This document shows, piece after piece, positions 12,001 through 23,755 of a stretch of 64,000 bases of DNA (its first letter is position 1; each line of letters starts with the position of its first letter). The position numbers and the translations under genes are program-made. Below the pieces are notes generated by a model. That model was not told the DNA's origin, searched no databases, and was given only the letters and a program-made list of their open reading frames with translations. Origin of the DNA: Trichoplax sp. H2. Lineage: Eukaryota; Placozoa; Uniplacotomia; Trichoplacea. Location: contig NOWV01000070.1 of the NCBI GenBank assembly GCA_003344405.1, forward strand, positions 1-64,000. Reading direction: 5' to 3'.

Positions 12001-14584
12001 TATGTAACCGATGATTTTTATTCTATGCTAGAAAATAGATTTAACTAATTATTTTATTATTTACTGAATTATCGAAACGTACAGTATCATCTCTAGGTTA
12101 TTGCAAACAGTCAGTTAGTAATAGTTGAAAAATGGGATAATATGCTTTCTTAAAATTATCGCAATATCTAGGAATTTTACAGCAGCTGATTTAAGTAGTG
12201 GTCATTTGACGCTGCTATACATTAGCTTAAAATTAATGAATAATATCCGTATAACAGATCAGCCATTCTAATCAGATCAGATAATATCGTGCTACCTTAA
12301 ATATACGTAATCAGCAAATCGAATGAATATGCTAGAAGACCATATACGTAATTACGATAATTCTTCGTCACCCATGTAATTTATAAATAGTGAAGATATC
12401 GTCGATATGGTATTAAATATGACTGATGCTACTGCTTTCCTTCGCTATTTTAGACCCAGACCATATATTCTAAACGTTATGGGAGTAGCGAAACAACTAT
12501 TTTCATCCAGATTCGACGAAATCAATCCTTACCAATTGTATGTACAAATAGTTGTAAGAGCAATCTACCAAATAGTTAATTGAATTCATTTTCAGCAATA
12601 ATCGCATTAGATTAAAGCTTTCCATCTGAAAACCTATTTAATACTGCTTATAAAAACAACCAAAGAATACACGAATATCTAGGATGAAAAATTTATTTAT
12701 CATTGCTTGATATCAATAGACTATTCAACATAATTGGCATGTCCATGAATCACCGGTTAATAATGATGCTACTGCTAGCCAGGGTCGATGTGCAAGCACT
12801 GAAGGCCATTACAATCCCTTCATGGTTAACGTCACGGTATGACTGACAAATTTTTAAGCAAAAGTTGTACATCTTCTGAAGTAACAATTGTTAACTATGA
12901 TAATATAGATTCTGAAAATATTAACAGCGTTTATCTAAAATTACTAATGAATATTAACCGAATAAACTATTGATTTATAAAGTTTGATCTTATTGATAGT
13001 AATTTTTTGATGTAATCATTTAAGAAACCTGCATATACGCAACAATGCAATCGTGGCAATTATTTACGTTGTGAGGTTGGTGATTCGAGTGGTAAATCCG
13101 AACAAATAAATATTACAGATAACTTTCAGTATCTGACTACGGACTCTTACCTGCCTTTGAGTGGCGTCTATACAGGTAGCTAACTTAACAATGTAAAAAT
13201 ACATAGTTATACTTGTCTTTAATTTTTCACGTATTTAGCTTGAAACTTTAGATATCTAATCTTCCATTCATACCGTGTAAATTTTTATTTTTAAACTGTA
13301 TCAAGCGTCCGTCATCTTATCGACGGGAGCTTCATTTAACTTGGAGTAAAAATGCTCATAGTTCTGTATTATACACTTTAAAGGCTTAAGTTCAGTTACC
13401 ATATTGTCCTGCATAACAAAATTTATTAGACTTGCTATCAGTCTTCATGCAGACTAAATCTAATTTGTCTATACGTTAAATGTTTTACTAGGATATCGTT
13501 ATGATTTCATTTTCTAATAGTAAATTGTTGCCGATCTTTTAATACAATTAATGGGTTGTAGACTTTTTTTGCTTTCACTTAGAGCATTTAAGGAAGCCAT
13601 TATAATCCTAAATAGTTGAACTTAATTTTAAAAAATATTAGTTCTTGGGAGATCAATTGTAATCCATGCTGCAAATAGTGGCGGAGGCCGGATTGCTTGT
13701 GCTGATATTATCCCTCAAGTTGGGAATCATTCTGCTTTAATCACATTACCCAATACTGCATCCAAAAAATATAACACGTAAGTCAACTTGTAAGCCTATA
13801 GATTATACTGTATGTATATAGATGGATAGAAACGAATATTGCTATCATTTATTGATGTTGCATGTAATATTTTAAAGTATGGAAAATGATCAACATTAAT
13901 TTAAGCTATGTTTTAATTGCATTATCTATCTACATTTAGTACAATTTTAAAGTCAATAATTAAAGCTATTGTGGGAAATAGTTACGACATTGTATATCCA
14001 ACGTCAAGTTCTGGTAAAAAAGATTGCCAAGACGTGAAATTTTACCTTATAGGTTAGTGACAGAATATAACATTATTACGATTCTTCAAATTGAAATGTA
14101 CTCGTTGAATTTTTTTCGTAAGTTTATTTTGATTTTGCGTGCATGATCTATTACAGAATTCGTAAAGTGGCATATTCGCTAATTGTGCCTGACTTAATGC
14201 GAGCGTATCATTAGATCAAGTCTATTACACTATTACAGTGTCATTATGACTATAACCGCTACTAACCTAATGTGTTTTGTAATAAGGCTACAATGCTGCA
14301 TCCAGGACATCATTAATCTATTCACTAATTCGAAGCAACTCAAGTCGACTTGGTGATTATATACCTCTGCAAGTGTGCTCTGTCATAGGTTAGCTTAATC
14401 AGTAATATTGCTTACGATTGATGAATTTGAGTATGAAATCATTCCAGATTTTATTCCATTAATTAACCCTTACTCCAGTTTGCTCTTATTAATCACACTC
14501 ATAATAGGTTCCAGTCAAGCTCCTTTGCCTTCTCTACTTCTGATCTCAATTTTTTCTTTGTTATGCAGTTTATTTGTTCATTAG
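9018..14584 (+). CDS. Secreted, GPI-anchored Cu-only superoxide dismutase-repeat protein (CSRP-like)
   Basis: Eight exons keep an open frame for 999 aa: 9018-11037, 11555-11838, 12720-12836, 13025-13175, 13642-13777, 13940-14052, 14287-14388 and 14508-14584. The start gives a hydrophobic signal peptide at about residues 1-32. Six extracellular SOD-like modules follow. Modules 4 and 6 keep the four copper histidines: the WHVH motif (10515-10526; 12735-12746), GHYNP (10584-10598; module 6 His at 12807-12809) and the VVVHA/IVIHA strand (His at 10791-10793; 13665-13667). Modules 1, 2, 3 and 5 retain the fold marks (IYNP, C-x-x-GDLS, LxG..SIxGRS) but lost the ligands. After module 6 comes a conserved-looking module ending KKDCQDVKFYLIG. 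The last exon encodes a hydrophobic tail beginning GSSQAPLPS and stopping at FVH, typical of a GPI signal. Multi-domain Cu-only SOD-repeat proteins are known in animals; they disproportionate superoxide at the cell surface and lack the zinc site. The exon 2-3 junction is the least certain, because a small intermediate exon may be missing. Confidence 0.85.
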
Positions 14585-16160
14585 ATCTTTTTATTTATCG
14601 TAGTTAACAGATTCTTAGATCTATTGATAGCAACAGTTTTATGACGACTAGATATTTTTGTTTACTTATTTTCCAAATATACTATTTCGGTTTATTTATT
14701 TAAGAATTTAAGACGTGAATAGTAACGATAATTACCGGCAATGAAAAATTTAGAATTAACATTTCTACCACAGCTTAAATCGATATGTGTTTCTCCTTTT
14801 TTAGTAATTATAATAATAATTTTAACTTAGTAGGAGACATTATCATTACTTAGTTCGATGTTGATCCGATTAAGATTATCGTAATTCGTTTTCATAATTA
14901 ATAAAAGTGATGAGGCCATAAGTGCAAACTTACTAAGCTAAGTAATTGCCCTATAACCTTATTACGAATATTGTAGGTCTGATTTCATGTTAGCAGATAA
15001 TTTAAAAATCATTTATAATAAAATATGATGTAGATTAGCAAAACGTTTTGTTGAAGATCGTAGTCAATATTTAATAGATTCAGTTTAATTGTCGTTTTAA
15101 TCTGATCATGTTTTATTGTAATTGCCAAACTCGCATATTTATGCCTTACATTTTTCGAAATGGATTAATTGAATAAAGTCGAGAGAGTGCAAAGAAACTA
15201 TTTCCTATACCCGATTGCCTCTTTTCAGGCATTACTTAGGGACCAGTTCTAGAACGCATACCCGGATACACTCAAATAACAATCTCAACGAGGATACAAC
15301 ACAGTTTAAAATTTAAGTGCCTATGCCTAACTAGATCCAAACTTCTACAGCGTAAATCAGGCACAAGTACAAATTGCAGAAATAAATTCTAATGTGCAAT
15401 GAAAGATTTTCCATTTTGTGAAATTTGATTAGACATTTTTTACCTCAAATACACAACGTTGGAAAGTACGGCACTGTATATCCAGTTGATAATATACTAT
15501 ACAATCATTAAATATTGTTATCTAAACCTTCTTCAACATGTAAGTCTCGGAAGTTTATGGCGCGTGTTTTTAGTCAGGGGGTCCTTTTTTGCTATTATGC
15601 TAAATTTATGTATAAAATTATGGCTAAAGAATATTAGAACTCATTAAGGAAAAAAATTCAATAGCTACACGACCTTCCCATTATAATTTTTAACGACAGT
15701 TCGTGCCTTATCCAGATGGAATGCGTGATACTGCCCATTCTAAATGAATGAATTTATTAGTGCAAGCGTTCGTATGCAATGAAATCACTCTCTACATTGC
15801 ACAGCAGGTAGTCTTATCCTAGGTTATATTTCTTTGAAATAAAGAAAAAGTCATTTAAAAACAAGGTCATCCATTCTCGTGGGGTTAAATGTATTTTTAA
15901 AATCTCAGTAGTTGAACAATGAATGATAAATAGTTAATTGTTGTATCTTACTGGTTGTCAATTCTTGTTATAGTTTTACATTTTATTAACATTTCAATAA
16001 CCCTTCAAGAAGATTCCGTAGCTGCTGTATTTAAGTTACGGTAAAGGTATATAAATAAGGCGAATAATTGTAATTAAATTAAAAATTAAAGTTGGATTCA
16101 AAAAAATTTCAGCCATACGTATACATAAAAAAAGTTATCATCTCGTCGTAAGAGGAAAAA
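14585..16160. other. Intergenic, 3' flank of the SOD-repeat gene and upstream of the FAD gene
   Basis: No gene is seen. Parts at 14880-14925 and 14975-15010 are recognisably similar to 21127-21172 and 21200-21235 downstream of the decayed copy; a shared exact word is TCTGATTTCATGTTAG. A 62-codon frame at 15459-15647 has no recognisable features and is not called. Confidence 0.6.
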
Positions 16161-17507
16161 ATGAAGTTTCAAGGTTCGGCGTATTTGTCAATACCAGGTA
16201 ACGGAAAGCCACGATTTCAAGCTCCTTGCCTACACTATGAAAGTAATTATAATGTTCGGAAAGCCTATAAAAAATTATTAGATCAGTACGGCTTGGATCA
16301 TATCAGTACTGTTCATGGCCGCAAAAGTAATAACGCAAGAAAAGAGTCTATTGCCATTATAGGAGGAGGTTGGTATGGTTGCCATTTAGCAAGGGCACTA
16401 TCCATTAGAGGGTATCCAGTCCGAATTTTCGAAGCAAATGATGATCTTTTTCAGGGAGCCTCTGCACTGAATACTTTTCGATTACATAGAGGATTTCATT
16501 ATCCTAGAAGTGTTACAACAAGACTGCAGTGCAAACAGGGATTTGAAAAATTCGTTGAAGATTATCCTGCTCTATCTAAAATGCAATCCTCTGCAATCTA
16601 TGCTATCTCAAAAGATTTACCAACTAGTAATAAAGGTAAATCAGTCAAAGAAGGAATCAGATTCAACAAGTACAAAGAGATAATGGATGAGAGCGGCTTA
16701 AATTATAAAGATATCGAAGCGACTGATCTTATTAAGTATCAAAATATAGAAGGAATGGTAGATACCAACGAAAGAACCATTTATGTAGACCTTCCTCGTG
16801 AGTATTTTAGATCAGTATTAACCGGCTTGGGTGTGGATATTTCTTACAATAGCAGAGTAATTTGCTTACAGAATAAAGACGATGGCAAGGTCGATGTATC
16901 GTATTATACTTTTGACAAGAAATCGATTGCTTCAGTTAAGAATCGTACAGAATCCTTTGATTATGTCATCAATTGCACCTATAATACTTATAAGCCAATC
17001 AAGGATTTATCAGCAACGTATGAGAGTTGTATACAGTTGATTTATTCCTCGAAAGTAAAAAATGAGAGACCCTTTAGTTTTTCAATATTTGATGGTGAAT
17101 TCCCATCCATTGATCCATTTGAATTTTATTTTAGACCACATGGGTCTTCTAGCAAGCAATTCTATATTATGTCGCATGTTAAATTGACACCAATAAAAAA
17201 ATATTCAACTTACTCTGAAGCTAGGCAGCATCAGTCCAGCCTATCAAAAGAAGAGATAGTTGGTCTTAAGGATGATTTTGAAAAAGCATTTCAGGATTAT
17301 TTTCCTGACTTTTATCGGTACTTTTCTTACGAAGGTTATGCTTTATCGATAAAATCAAAGCCCAACATACAGAAGAAATCAGAGGCAGACTTTCGTGGTG
17401 TTATAACTCGGCAAGAAGGTAATATTATACATGTTTTTTCTGGTAAAATTGATACCATATTTCAAGCCAAATGCGATGTTTTTAACATTTTAAAACGTAA
17501 TCAATAA
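16161..17507 (+). CDS. Intronless FAD-dependent oxidoreductase (DAO-type fold)
   Basis: A single 448-codon open frame starts at the ATG in GAGGAAAAAATG. After a 62-residue N-terminal extension there is a dinucleotide-binding motif, SIAIIGGGWYGCHLARAL, with glycines 68, 70 and 73 forming GxGxxG. Glu91 at the end of the second strand (VRIFEAN) should bind the FAD ribose. Downstream is FRLHRGFHYPRS at about 106-117, a block typical of bacterial FAD oxidoreductases annotated near surface-polysaccharide genes. The substrate is unknown. No signal peptide or membrane segment is seen, so the protein is probably cytosolic. All neighbouring genes except the first 2-kb exon of the SOD-repeat gene are cut into short exons, so a full-length intronless gene stands out. 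Horizontal acquisition from bacteria or retroposition could explain this. The stop codon overlaps an AATAAA hexamer at 17503-17508. Enzyme class is confident; reaction and origin are not. Confidence 0.85.
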   Translation: MKFQGSAYLSIPGNGKPRFQAPCLHYESNYNVRKAYKKLLDQYGLDHISTVHGRKSNNARKESIAIIGGGWYGCHLARALSIRGYPVRIFEANDDLFQGASALNTFRLHRGFHYPRSVTTRLQCKQGFEKFVEDYPALSKMQSSAIYAISKDLPTSNKGKSVKEGIRFNKYKEIMDESGLNYKDIEATDLIKYQNIEGMVDTNERTIYVDLPREYFRSVLTGLGVDISYNSRVICLQNKDDGKVDVSYYTFDKKSIASVKNRTESFDYVINCTYNTYKPIKDLSATYESCIQLIYSSKVKNERPFSFSIFDGEFPSIDPFEFYFRPHGSSSKQFYIMSHVKLTPIKKYSTYSEARQHQSSLSKEEIVGLKDDFEKAFQDYFPDFYRYFSYEGYALSIKSKPNIQKKSEADFRGVITRQEGNIIHVFSGKIDTIFQAKCDVFNILKRNQ

Positions 17508-19284
17508 AGGAGAAATTATTTTTCAGCGGTATCTAGAGCTTTTATCTAACACAAGTTATGTTAAATTGCAAAGCGATAAAGTCATCAAACTGAGATTGTT
17601 CAAACCTCAGAGAAACGCTATGAGAAATTAAAATTAGCATTATTCACTTCATTTTGAGCTTTAAAGTTTTAACTAATAAATTTCGGTATAAATTATTATT
17701 TACTCTTAAATGGTAAAAATACTCTATGGATGGAAAAGATATGCCTAAATAAAAATGAACAAAAATAAATGCCTCATAATGCCATGGTTACTTCAAGTAC
17801 GTTACGGTAGATATTCATGAAAAAGCAATGACAGAATTAATGAAAGAAGATTTTGGGTTTTATTGAAAGCTTGGGCAGCTCCTGCGTCTCTTATATTAGA
17901 TTGTTACGGTGTTGCCTTGTCATTAGGATAGTTTAATAAGTACAGTAGTAGCTAGTATGGAGAATATCCATATTTGTAGTGCTAGGTAAGATAAGTAATG
18001 CCTTAACGTGGATGTTGTTTGTTATAGTTCATTACATATTTGATATGATTGTTATTGTGCGATAGATAGCAGTAAGATGATTCAAGCTCACTTGATGATA
18101 GTTGAATTATGCAACCTACGAGCTTAGATTACGATTAAGTATGAGTAAGAGATTCAAAATATTTACTGATAGAAAAGCTATGTAAGGAACATCTCAGTTC
18201 GAGATGTTTCTCCTAGTAAGATATAATAATACTGTTGTTGTTTACAAATTAGACGGTTCCTATATAAACGGGAATATTTTGAGTTAAGTGGTGCTGTAAA
18301 AAGTTGTAGATGTTTCTTTGCTAATAAAAGTTTCATCTTTACAGTGTTTTGCTGTGTGTGTTTAACGTTGAGTAAAAGGGCGTTCAAGTCAGTAGCTACT
18401 TCTAGACTTTTACTGTACGTTACCTTATCGCAGAAGTGAAATTGTGACATAGATGCAATTAAAAACTAAAACTTTCTAAGGAAACGATTACGATTTGGCC
18501 TTATTATGAAGGGCAAAATATTTCATTAGTATTCATCTAATGTTAAGATTTATATGCCGTTTGCCATGCAAATAGAATGATATCAAGTAAAATTTATCAG
18601 TCCATCTTTAAAACCTTGCCAGCTATAATATAAAAATTTATCAACAGCCATCTTGAAGGTAGTGATTCTGAAAATCTTATGATGAAGGTTAATACAGGTG
18701 AGGATAATATATTTGTTAAGCCATTATTCTGCTCGTATACTGCTGATTCAGAAATTGTTGTATTAGCAAAACTGCTTGATCTTCATAAGCTACCAAAGCT
18801 AACTTGTGAGACGGTGTTGATTTAGCATAATGGAAAGATGTTTCTTGAATCCTTGGTAATAGTAGTATAAGTTTATAACAACAATTTCTATCTGTCAATC
18901 ATTATTGTTTTTGATTTTTAAATAATGTGGATAATGACGTTCAATTTAATTAGTCTTATTTAGCAACCATTATCTTTCACCAATCAACGATGTCTGTATC
19001 AATGTCAACATTGATACAGAATTTTAATTTATATTCCATCAACTGTGGCATAGTTATACCACATATTCATAATTAGCAGCCATTTGGGTTAGAAATTAGC
19101 TATCTGATTAGTTAATTTTAATTAGAAGTACTCTGTATGGGTTCTTATTGTTATTAAAATAAAAAATAAAAATTTCGTCATTACTAGCTCGTTTATATCA
19201 TCTCCAATAGAGTAATACTTTAATATAGGAGTATTCTATATTCAGTTCCACAATTTTGTGTTAAAATTCAGCGGCAGCCAAGTA
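17508..19284. other. Gap with degraded coding-like patches, no intact gene
   Basis: Short stretches look protein-like but are broken by stops. In 17833-17935 one plus frame reads RRFWVLLKAWAAPASLILD and then stops. In 18640-18823 another plus frame contains SEIVVLAKLLDLHKLPKLTC, reaches a TAG, and stays open afterwards. The minus-strand frames at 18178-18450 and 18716-18898 overlap these patches and carry no motif. The pattern fits old, decayed coding DNA, but the family is not recognised and chance is possible. Confidence 0.35.
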
Positions 19285-20590
19285 TATCGATGATATTCTC
19301 GTAATTACTTTCCGATATCGTCTTAGTTTGTTTAATGTTATCAAGAAGATGCAATAACACCGTCCCAGCTAATACTAATATTAAAAGTAAAATAATATAT
19401 GGACATCTAATACCTTCATCATCCATTAAAGCTATTTTATTTTGGGTATAGATACGGTCCAGGCTAATATCATTAGGTGGTCTATCGTCAGTGAAAAGAA
19501 AGAAAATAACATCAGATTTCTTCAATAATGACGGCGATAACAATTGTAGCTCCTTCAACATTGGCTATCTTTATGGCCATCATCGGATTCTGTTAGGCAT
19601 GACTTACAATTTACAAATCAGGCAATTAGGAAGTTTCGTCGTTAATGTAACCTGTCGACTCGGTTGTATTCCTATCTATAGCCAATGAAAATTTCATGAT
19701 ACATAAATTAATCCCAACAGTAAGTTGTCTAATGTTGCCATGCTATTTTTTTATTAAAATAAAGATAATTGTTGTCTTTGTCTGCCTGTAAAATGGCTCT
19801 GATCCACATTTGCTTGCAATCATTCCACTGAAGGAAATGGATTCCTTCTATTCATTAATGATCATAAAAATATAAGGTCGTAAGGAATAAATAATCAATT
19901 AATCATATCGATCTAAGTTTCTTCAAGTCATTATTAATCATTAAGGAGTTGCCGCATCAATTCCGTTCGCCTTCATGTACTATTGAACAACTTGTATAGC
20001 CTAGTAACGATATATGGCATTTACCAGTGTTCAGTAGGACTGAAATTTCACCAACTGATAATTTCTGTTAAAGATATGCCAATGGCATAATCCTACTAAG
20101 GTGAAGATAAGGTAATTTTTCACATGGAACTCGCTACTTAATAGCAATAATTTCTTCGCATATATGCGTAATTGTAATTAATTAATAGCTTTACAATTTC
20201 CCATGTCATCAATTACAACTATTTGGCGAGTGTACTGTAGCTGAATGCTCTACTTTTATTTATTCTTCATCTAAAAGCCATTTCCCTGCTAACAATAAGA
20301 GCACAAATTCGTCTAGTATTTCCTGCGATATAAATAGGGAATATCTATTTTCAAGGTTATGTAACTGATATAGTAATCAACGGCTAGTCGTTATGACTCT
20401 AAAATAGTTACTACCACCTGTCGAACGTTAATATTTCAGCCAGTCTCTATAAAGTTCGTTGTAAAGTAAGCATCTGTTACGTAAATGAGGAGAGTTATCA
20501 GCTCGATAAAGTGCGATTAATATTGGCGACGAAGTTAACTTTACTTTCATATTGGCATATTTACGAATACATTATAAAATAGTGGATATT
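19285..20590 (+). pseudogene. Decayed partial copy of the Cu-only SOD-repeat gene
   Basis: This stretch aligns by eye with the first exon of the intact gene at 9018-10750, in the same orientation and order. Corresponding blocks include the ATAACACC region after the signal peptide (19351 versus 9114), the ATAACATCAG segment (19506 versus 9246), GCCTTCATGTA (19970 versus 10016), the AACTATTTGGCGA block (20217 versus 10262) and the TATTTCCTG block (20319 versus 10396). Frameshifts, in-frame stops and internal deletions interrupt every reading frame, so no SOD module can be made. It is shorter than the parent because of deletions, and the 3' exons are not recognisable. Flanking similarity at 21127-21235 suggests the locus was copied as DNA rather than by retroposition. 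It lies 4.7 kb downstream of the intact gene, with the FAD gene between them. Confidence 0.8.
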
Positions 20591-23500
20591 TCATTTTACT
20601 CAATCTAGCGTAGTTTATGCAATGTATTACATTGTTAGCCGTACGTAGTACGGTCAAATATTATGAAATTCTAGTAGACCATAATAAAGCTAATTCAAAG
20701 CTATATAGTTTAATAAAAATTTCCTACCTTTAATCCGCCTTCTGTCATTTACAAAGTTTCCGGCCGAGCTTTTCTTTTATGATTTTTTATCTGCTTTATT
20801 CCTGGGTTTGGCAGCTTTTATGCTTATAAACTTATCAGGTCTTATATTACTCTTAATTATTAATAGCCTAGATAATTTCTGAGACTACTAGTAATGATTT
20901 AATTATGATAAAACTAGATTTATCCATTCTACTAATAAGCTACGCTTCGTTTAAAAATCTTAGCGTTTGAAAATCTAAATCACTTACATCAATTCTGGAG
21001 GAATTACTATTTACCGCTGTTTTAATTTCATTAAGTATAACATTTCTCCTTTCATTGAATGGAATATTCTCGTTTGCAGGTGCGTGTGTGTTGTTGGTAT
21101 TAACTTTCTGCTTTTAACCTTTAAATTTTCGTAATTTGGTTCAATAATTATTAAAGTGATTGAGCCTGAGCATTAACTTGCAGTGATTACTGTACAATGT
21201 ATGTCTGATTTCATGTTAGTAATTAACTTAAATTATTTGTCAATTTCATGCTTTCCGTTCATTTGAATTATTACTATTTTTTAATAATGACAGGTAGACT
21301 AAAGGAATAGATTTGTCATACTACTGGTATGGAATATTTATTTTGCGATCGTAAAGAAGTTTAAAAACGTAAAAGACATGTCGTTTAGCTGCTTTTGGGT
21401 ACTGAATTAACTGGTCTAGCCAAAATTGTGTAATATAACCTTCAATATTATCGTTTTCAAGAATGGGGTAATCAAATAAACGCTTACAATACGAAAAAAC
21501 CTTACTTTCCTATCTTCTAATTGCTGCTTTTAATCCTTTGAAAGTGACTTAGCGATATGTGTGTCCAGTGAAAAACTTATAGTTTGTATTGAAATTTCCT
21601 AAATTCCACAGCACGAATAGATTAAAAAGAATTTCCAGTAGTTACAGCCGCACTAGTACGCCTAAATTCGACTTATGTCTATTTGCATAAGATAGTTAGA
21701 TCAAAACTTACGATGATAAATGATATCAGGCGTAGAATACCAATACCATCACGGCGTTCTTGTACTTGCTGTGCCTGTTACTAAGAATATGGACTCAACT
21801 CGATTTATTAAATGAGAATATTACGTCCATGATACTATCTCGTGTAGCTACGTCGATTTGAGGTAAAGTGGATTGTACTCAACATTCGTGTGAAGACTGA
21901 TTGCCATTAACGATAAATTTGGTAGTGTTACAATACTACGTTGCCGTAAATTATAAGAAATTATTGTTACTGACAGTGTTTCGGTGTTATAGTATAGCTG
22001 TTTTATAGATTATAGTACGGCGTGTCTACTGATTGTAAGCCTTTTACAAGGGTAGTTCTTACACGTTATAGTAGCGTTACTATATTCTTACTAGATCTTT
22101 CGGTAGATTAAGGTAGTAATCTGTAGAAGTAACTCAAAGTAAGTGCTTTAAGTTAGATTAGTAAACTTGTCAGGAAATAGTCGGTGACAGGTAGCGTACT
22201 TACACTTACTGAATATCTGCAATTACTAGATATAAAATCAATATTCTAATTCAGTTACTACCATTAACGCTAGCAAATGTCCATTAAACCCTGCAAAAGC
22301 ATGAAATTTTATCATTCAGAAGCATACTATAATTGCATCATAACGTAAATGTCGAAGAACTTCATTAATACAAAATTTCTAAGCGTACAAAGCTTAGCCT
22401 TCTATATAACTACAATCAAATTAAAGCGGCTGCTATTTTCCTCTTATAAGGTTGTCTATAGTATTACAACGTTTACGTTGTAAAAGAGTTCCAAAAGTTT
22501 CATACAAATTAGTGGTGAATACTAATAAAGGTAGCTATTGGTATATTTCTGTTATCATTCTATATTAATTCAAGTCATCTAAATAAGTATCGTACTGGTA
22601 GCATCACTAATGCAAAGGTAGATATGGTATATGCTCTTGCAACTTGTAAGCGGAATTATATCAAGCGTATATACTCACATTGCATTGTGGCTTGTACGAT
22701 TTAAAATTGAGGTCAACCTTAGTAGTTCACTTATTGCTATATTGAAGGTTTGTACTGCTCTCATTTAGCCTGGAAGATAGGAAATTGAACAAGTAATCAA
22801 AGTTATTATAAAACTAACTACGTACTCCAACCCTCTCTTTATGGATTAAAAAATGGCAGCTTATATCCTTGCGGCGTTCACATTTACAACGCAAATTACA
22901 AGATTTTAGAACAGCGAATTAATTAATATATATAGTACAATCCACTACAGTATTAACACGTAGAATTAACTAGTGTAAATAGCACATTCGTGGAGCATTA
23001 TAATTTTAATCGATCATGATTATGTAACCTGCAAATAATAGTAGGTTGTCAACTTACTCAATTCAGGTAATATCGAATTTAACGCGATGAAATAATAGAA
23101 ATCTAAAATGTACCATAAATATTACATGCTTTAATTAACTAATACTGTATATAGGAATAAATCGTATTAACGCGCAATCTAACAAATATAGCGTGGACTA
23201 TAATATGATAGGTTTACTACGGTAAGTATTTAGACGAAATTGTCAACTTGATATTGACATTAGGATTATTTATTGAATCCTGGTAGTTTAGATTCCTTAT
23301 CATCGCATTAGGATAACTTTATGGTTTGAGATACTAATGGCTAAAGCAATGGGCAGTTTACCAGCAAGGGGTCTGAGAGTTTAAAATTAATGTAAACAAC
23401 ACTCTTTTATCTAGATATAAATTGTTACCGTATTTTTTATCCATATATCTGACATTTTACCTGAAATTTGAGTATTCTATGGGCACTGATGCCATTTTTA

Positions 23501-23755
23501 TTCGATCTTAGGAAGTAAATATGAACTTTGCACTTTAGTAGTTCCTCCAAATCATTATTGCTAGATCATTAGTTGTGATTGTAAGAAGTAGAATCGAAGG
23601 TTAAAAATAAAGCAAATTATCCTGGTTGAGTCTACTCTTTGTGGGCTTAGTGTGCTTGAAATATATGAAGAATAACAGTCACTAAACTTGGTCTAGAAGG
23701 AAACCTATTGATACCATCAATTGAAGATTCTGTGACTTACTTATTGTAAACTGGT
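20591..23755. other. Intergenic, upstream of the adaptor gene
   Basis: Apart from flank similarity to the SOD-repeat locus at about 21127-21240, no gene, RNA gene or clear repeat is recognised on either strand. The promoter of the downstream adaptor presumably lies near the end of this stretch, but no TATA or initiator can be picked with confidence. Confidence 0.5.
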
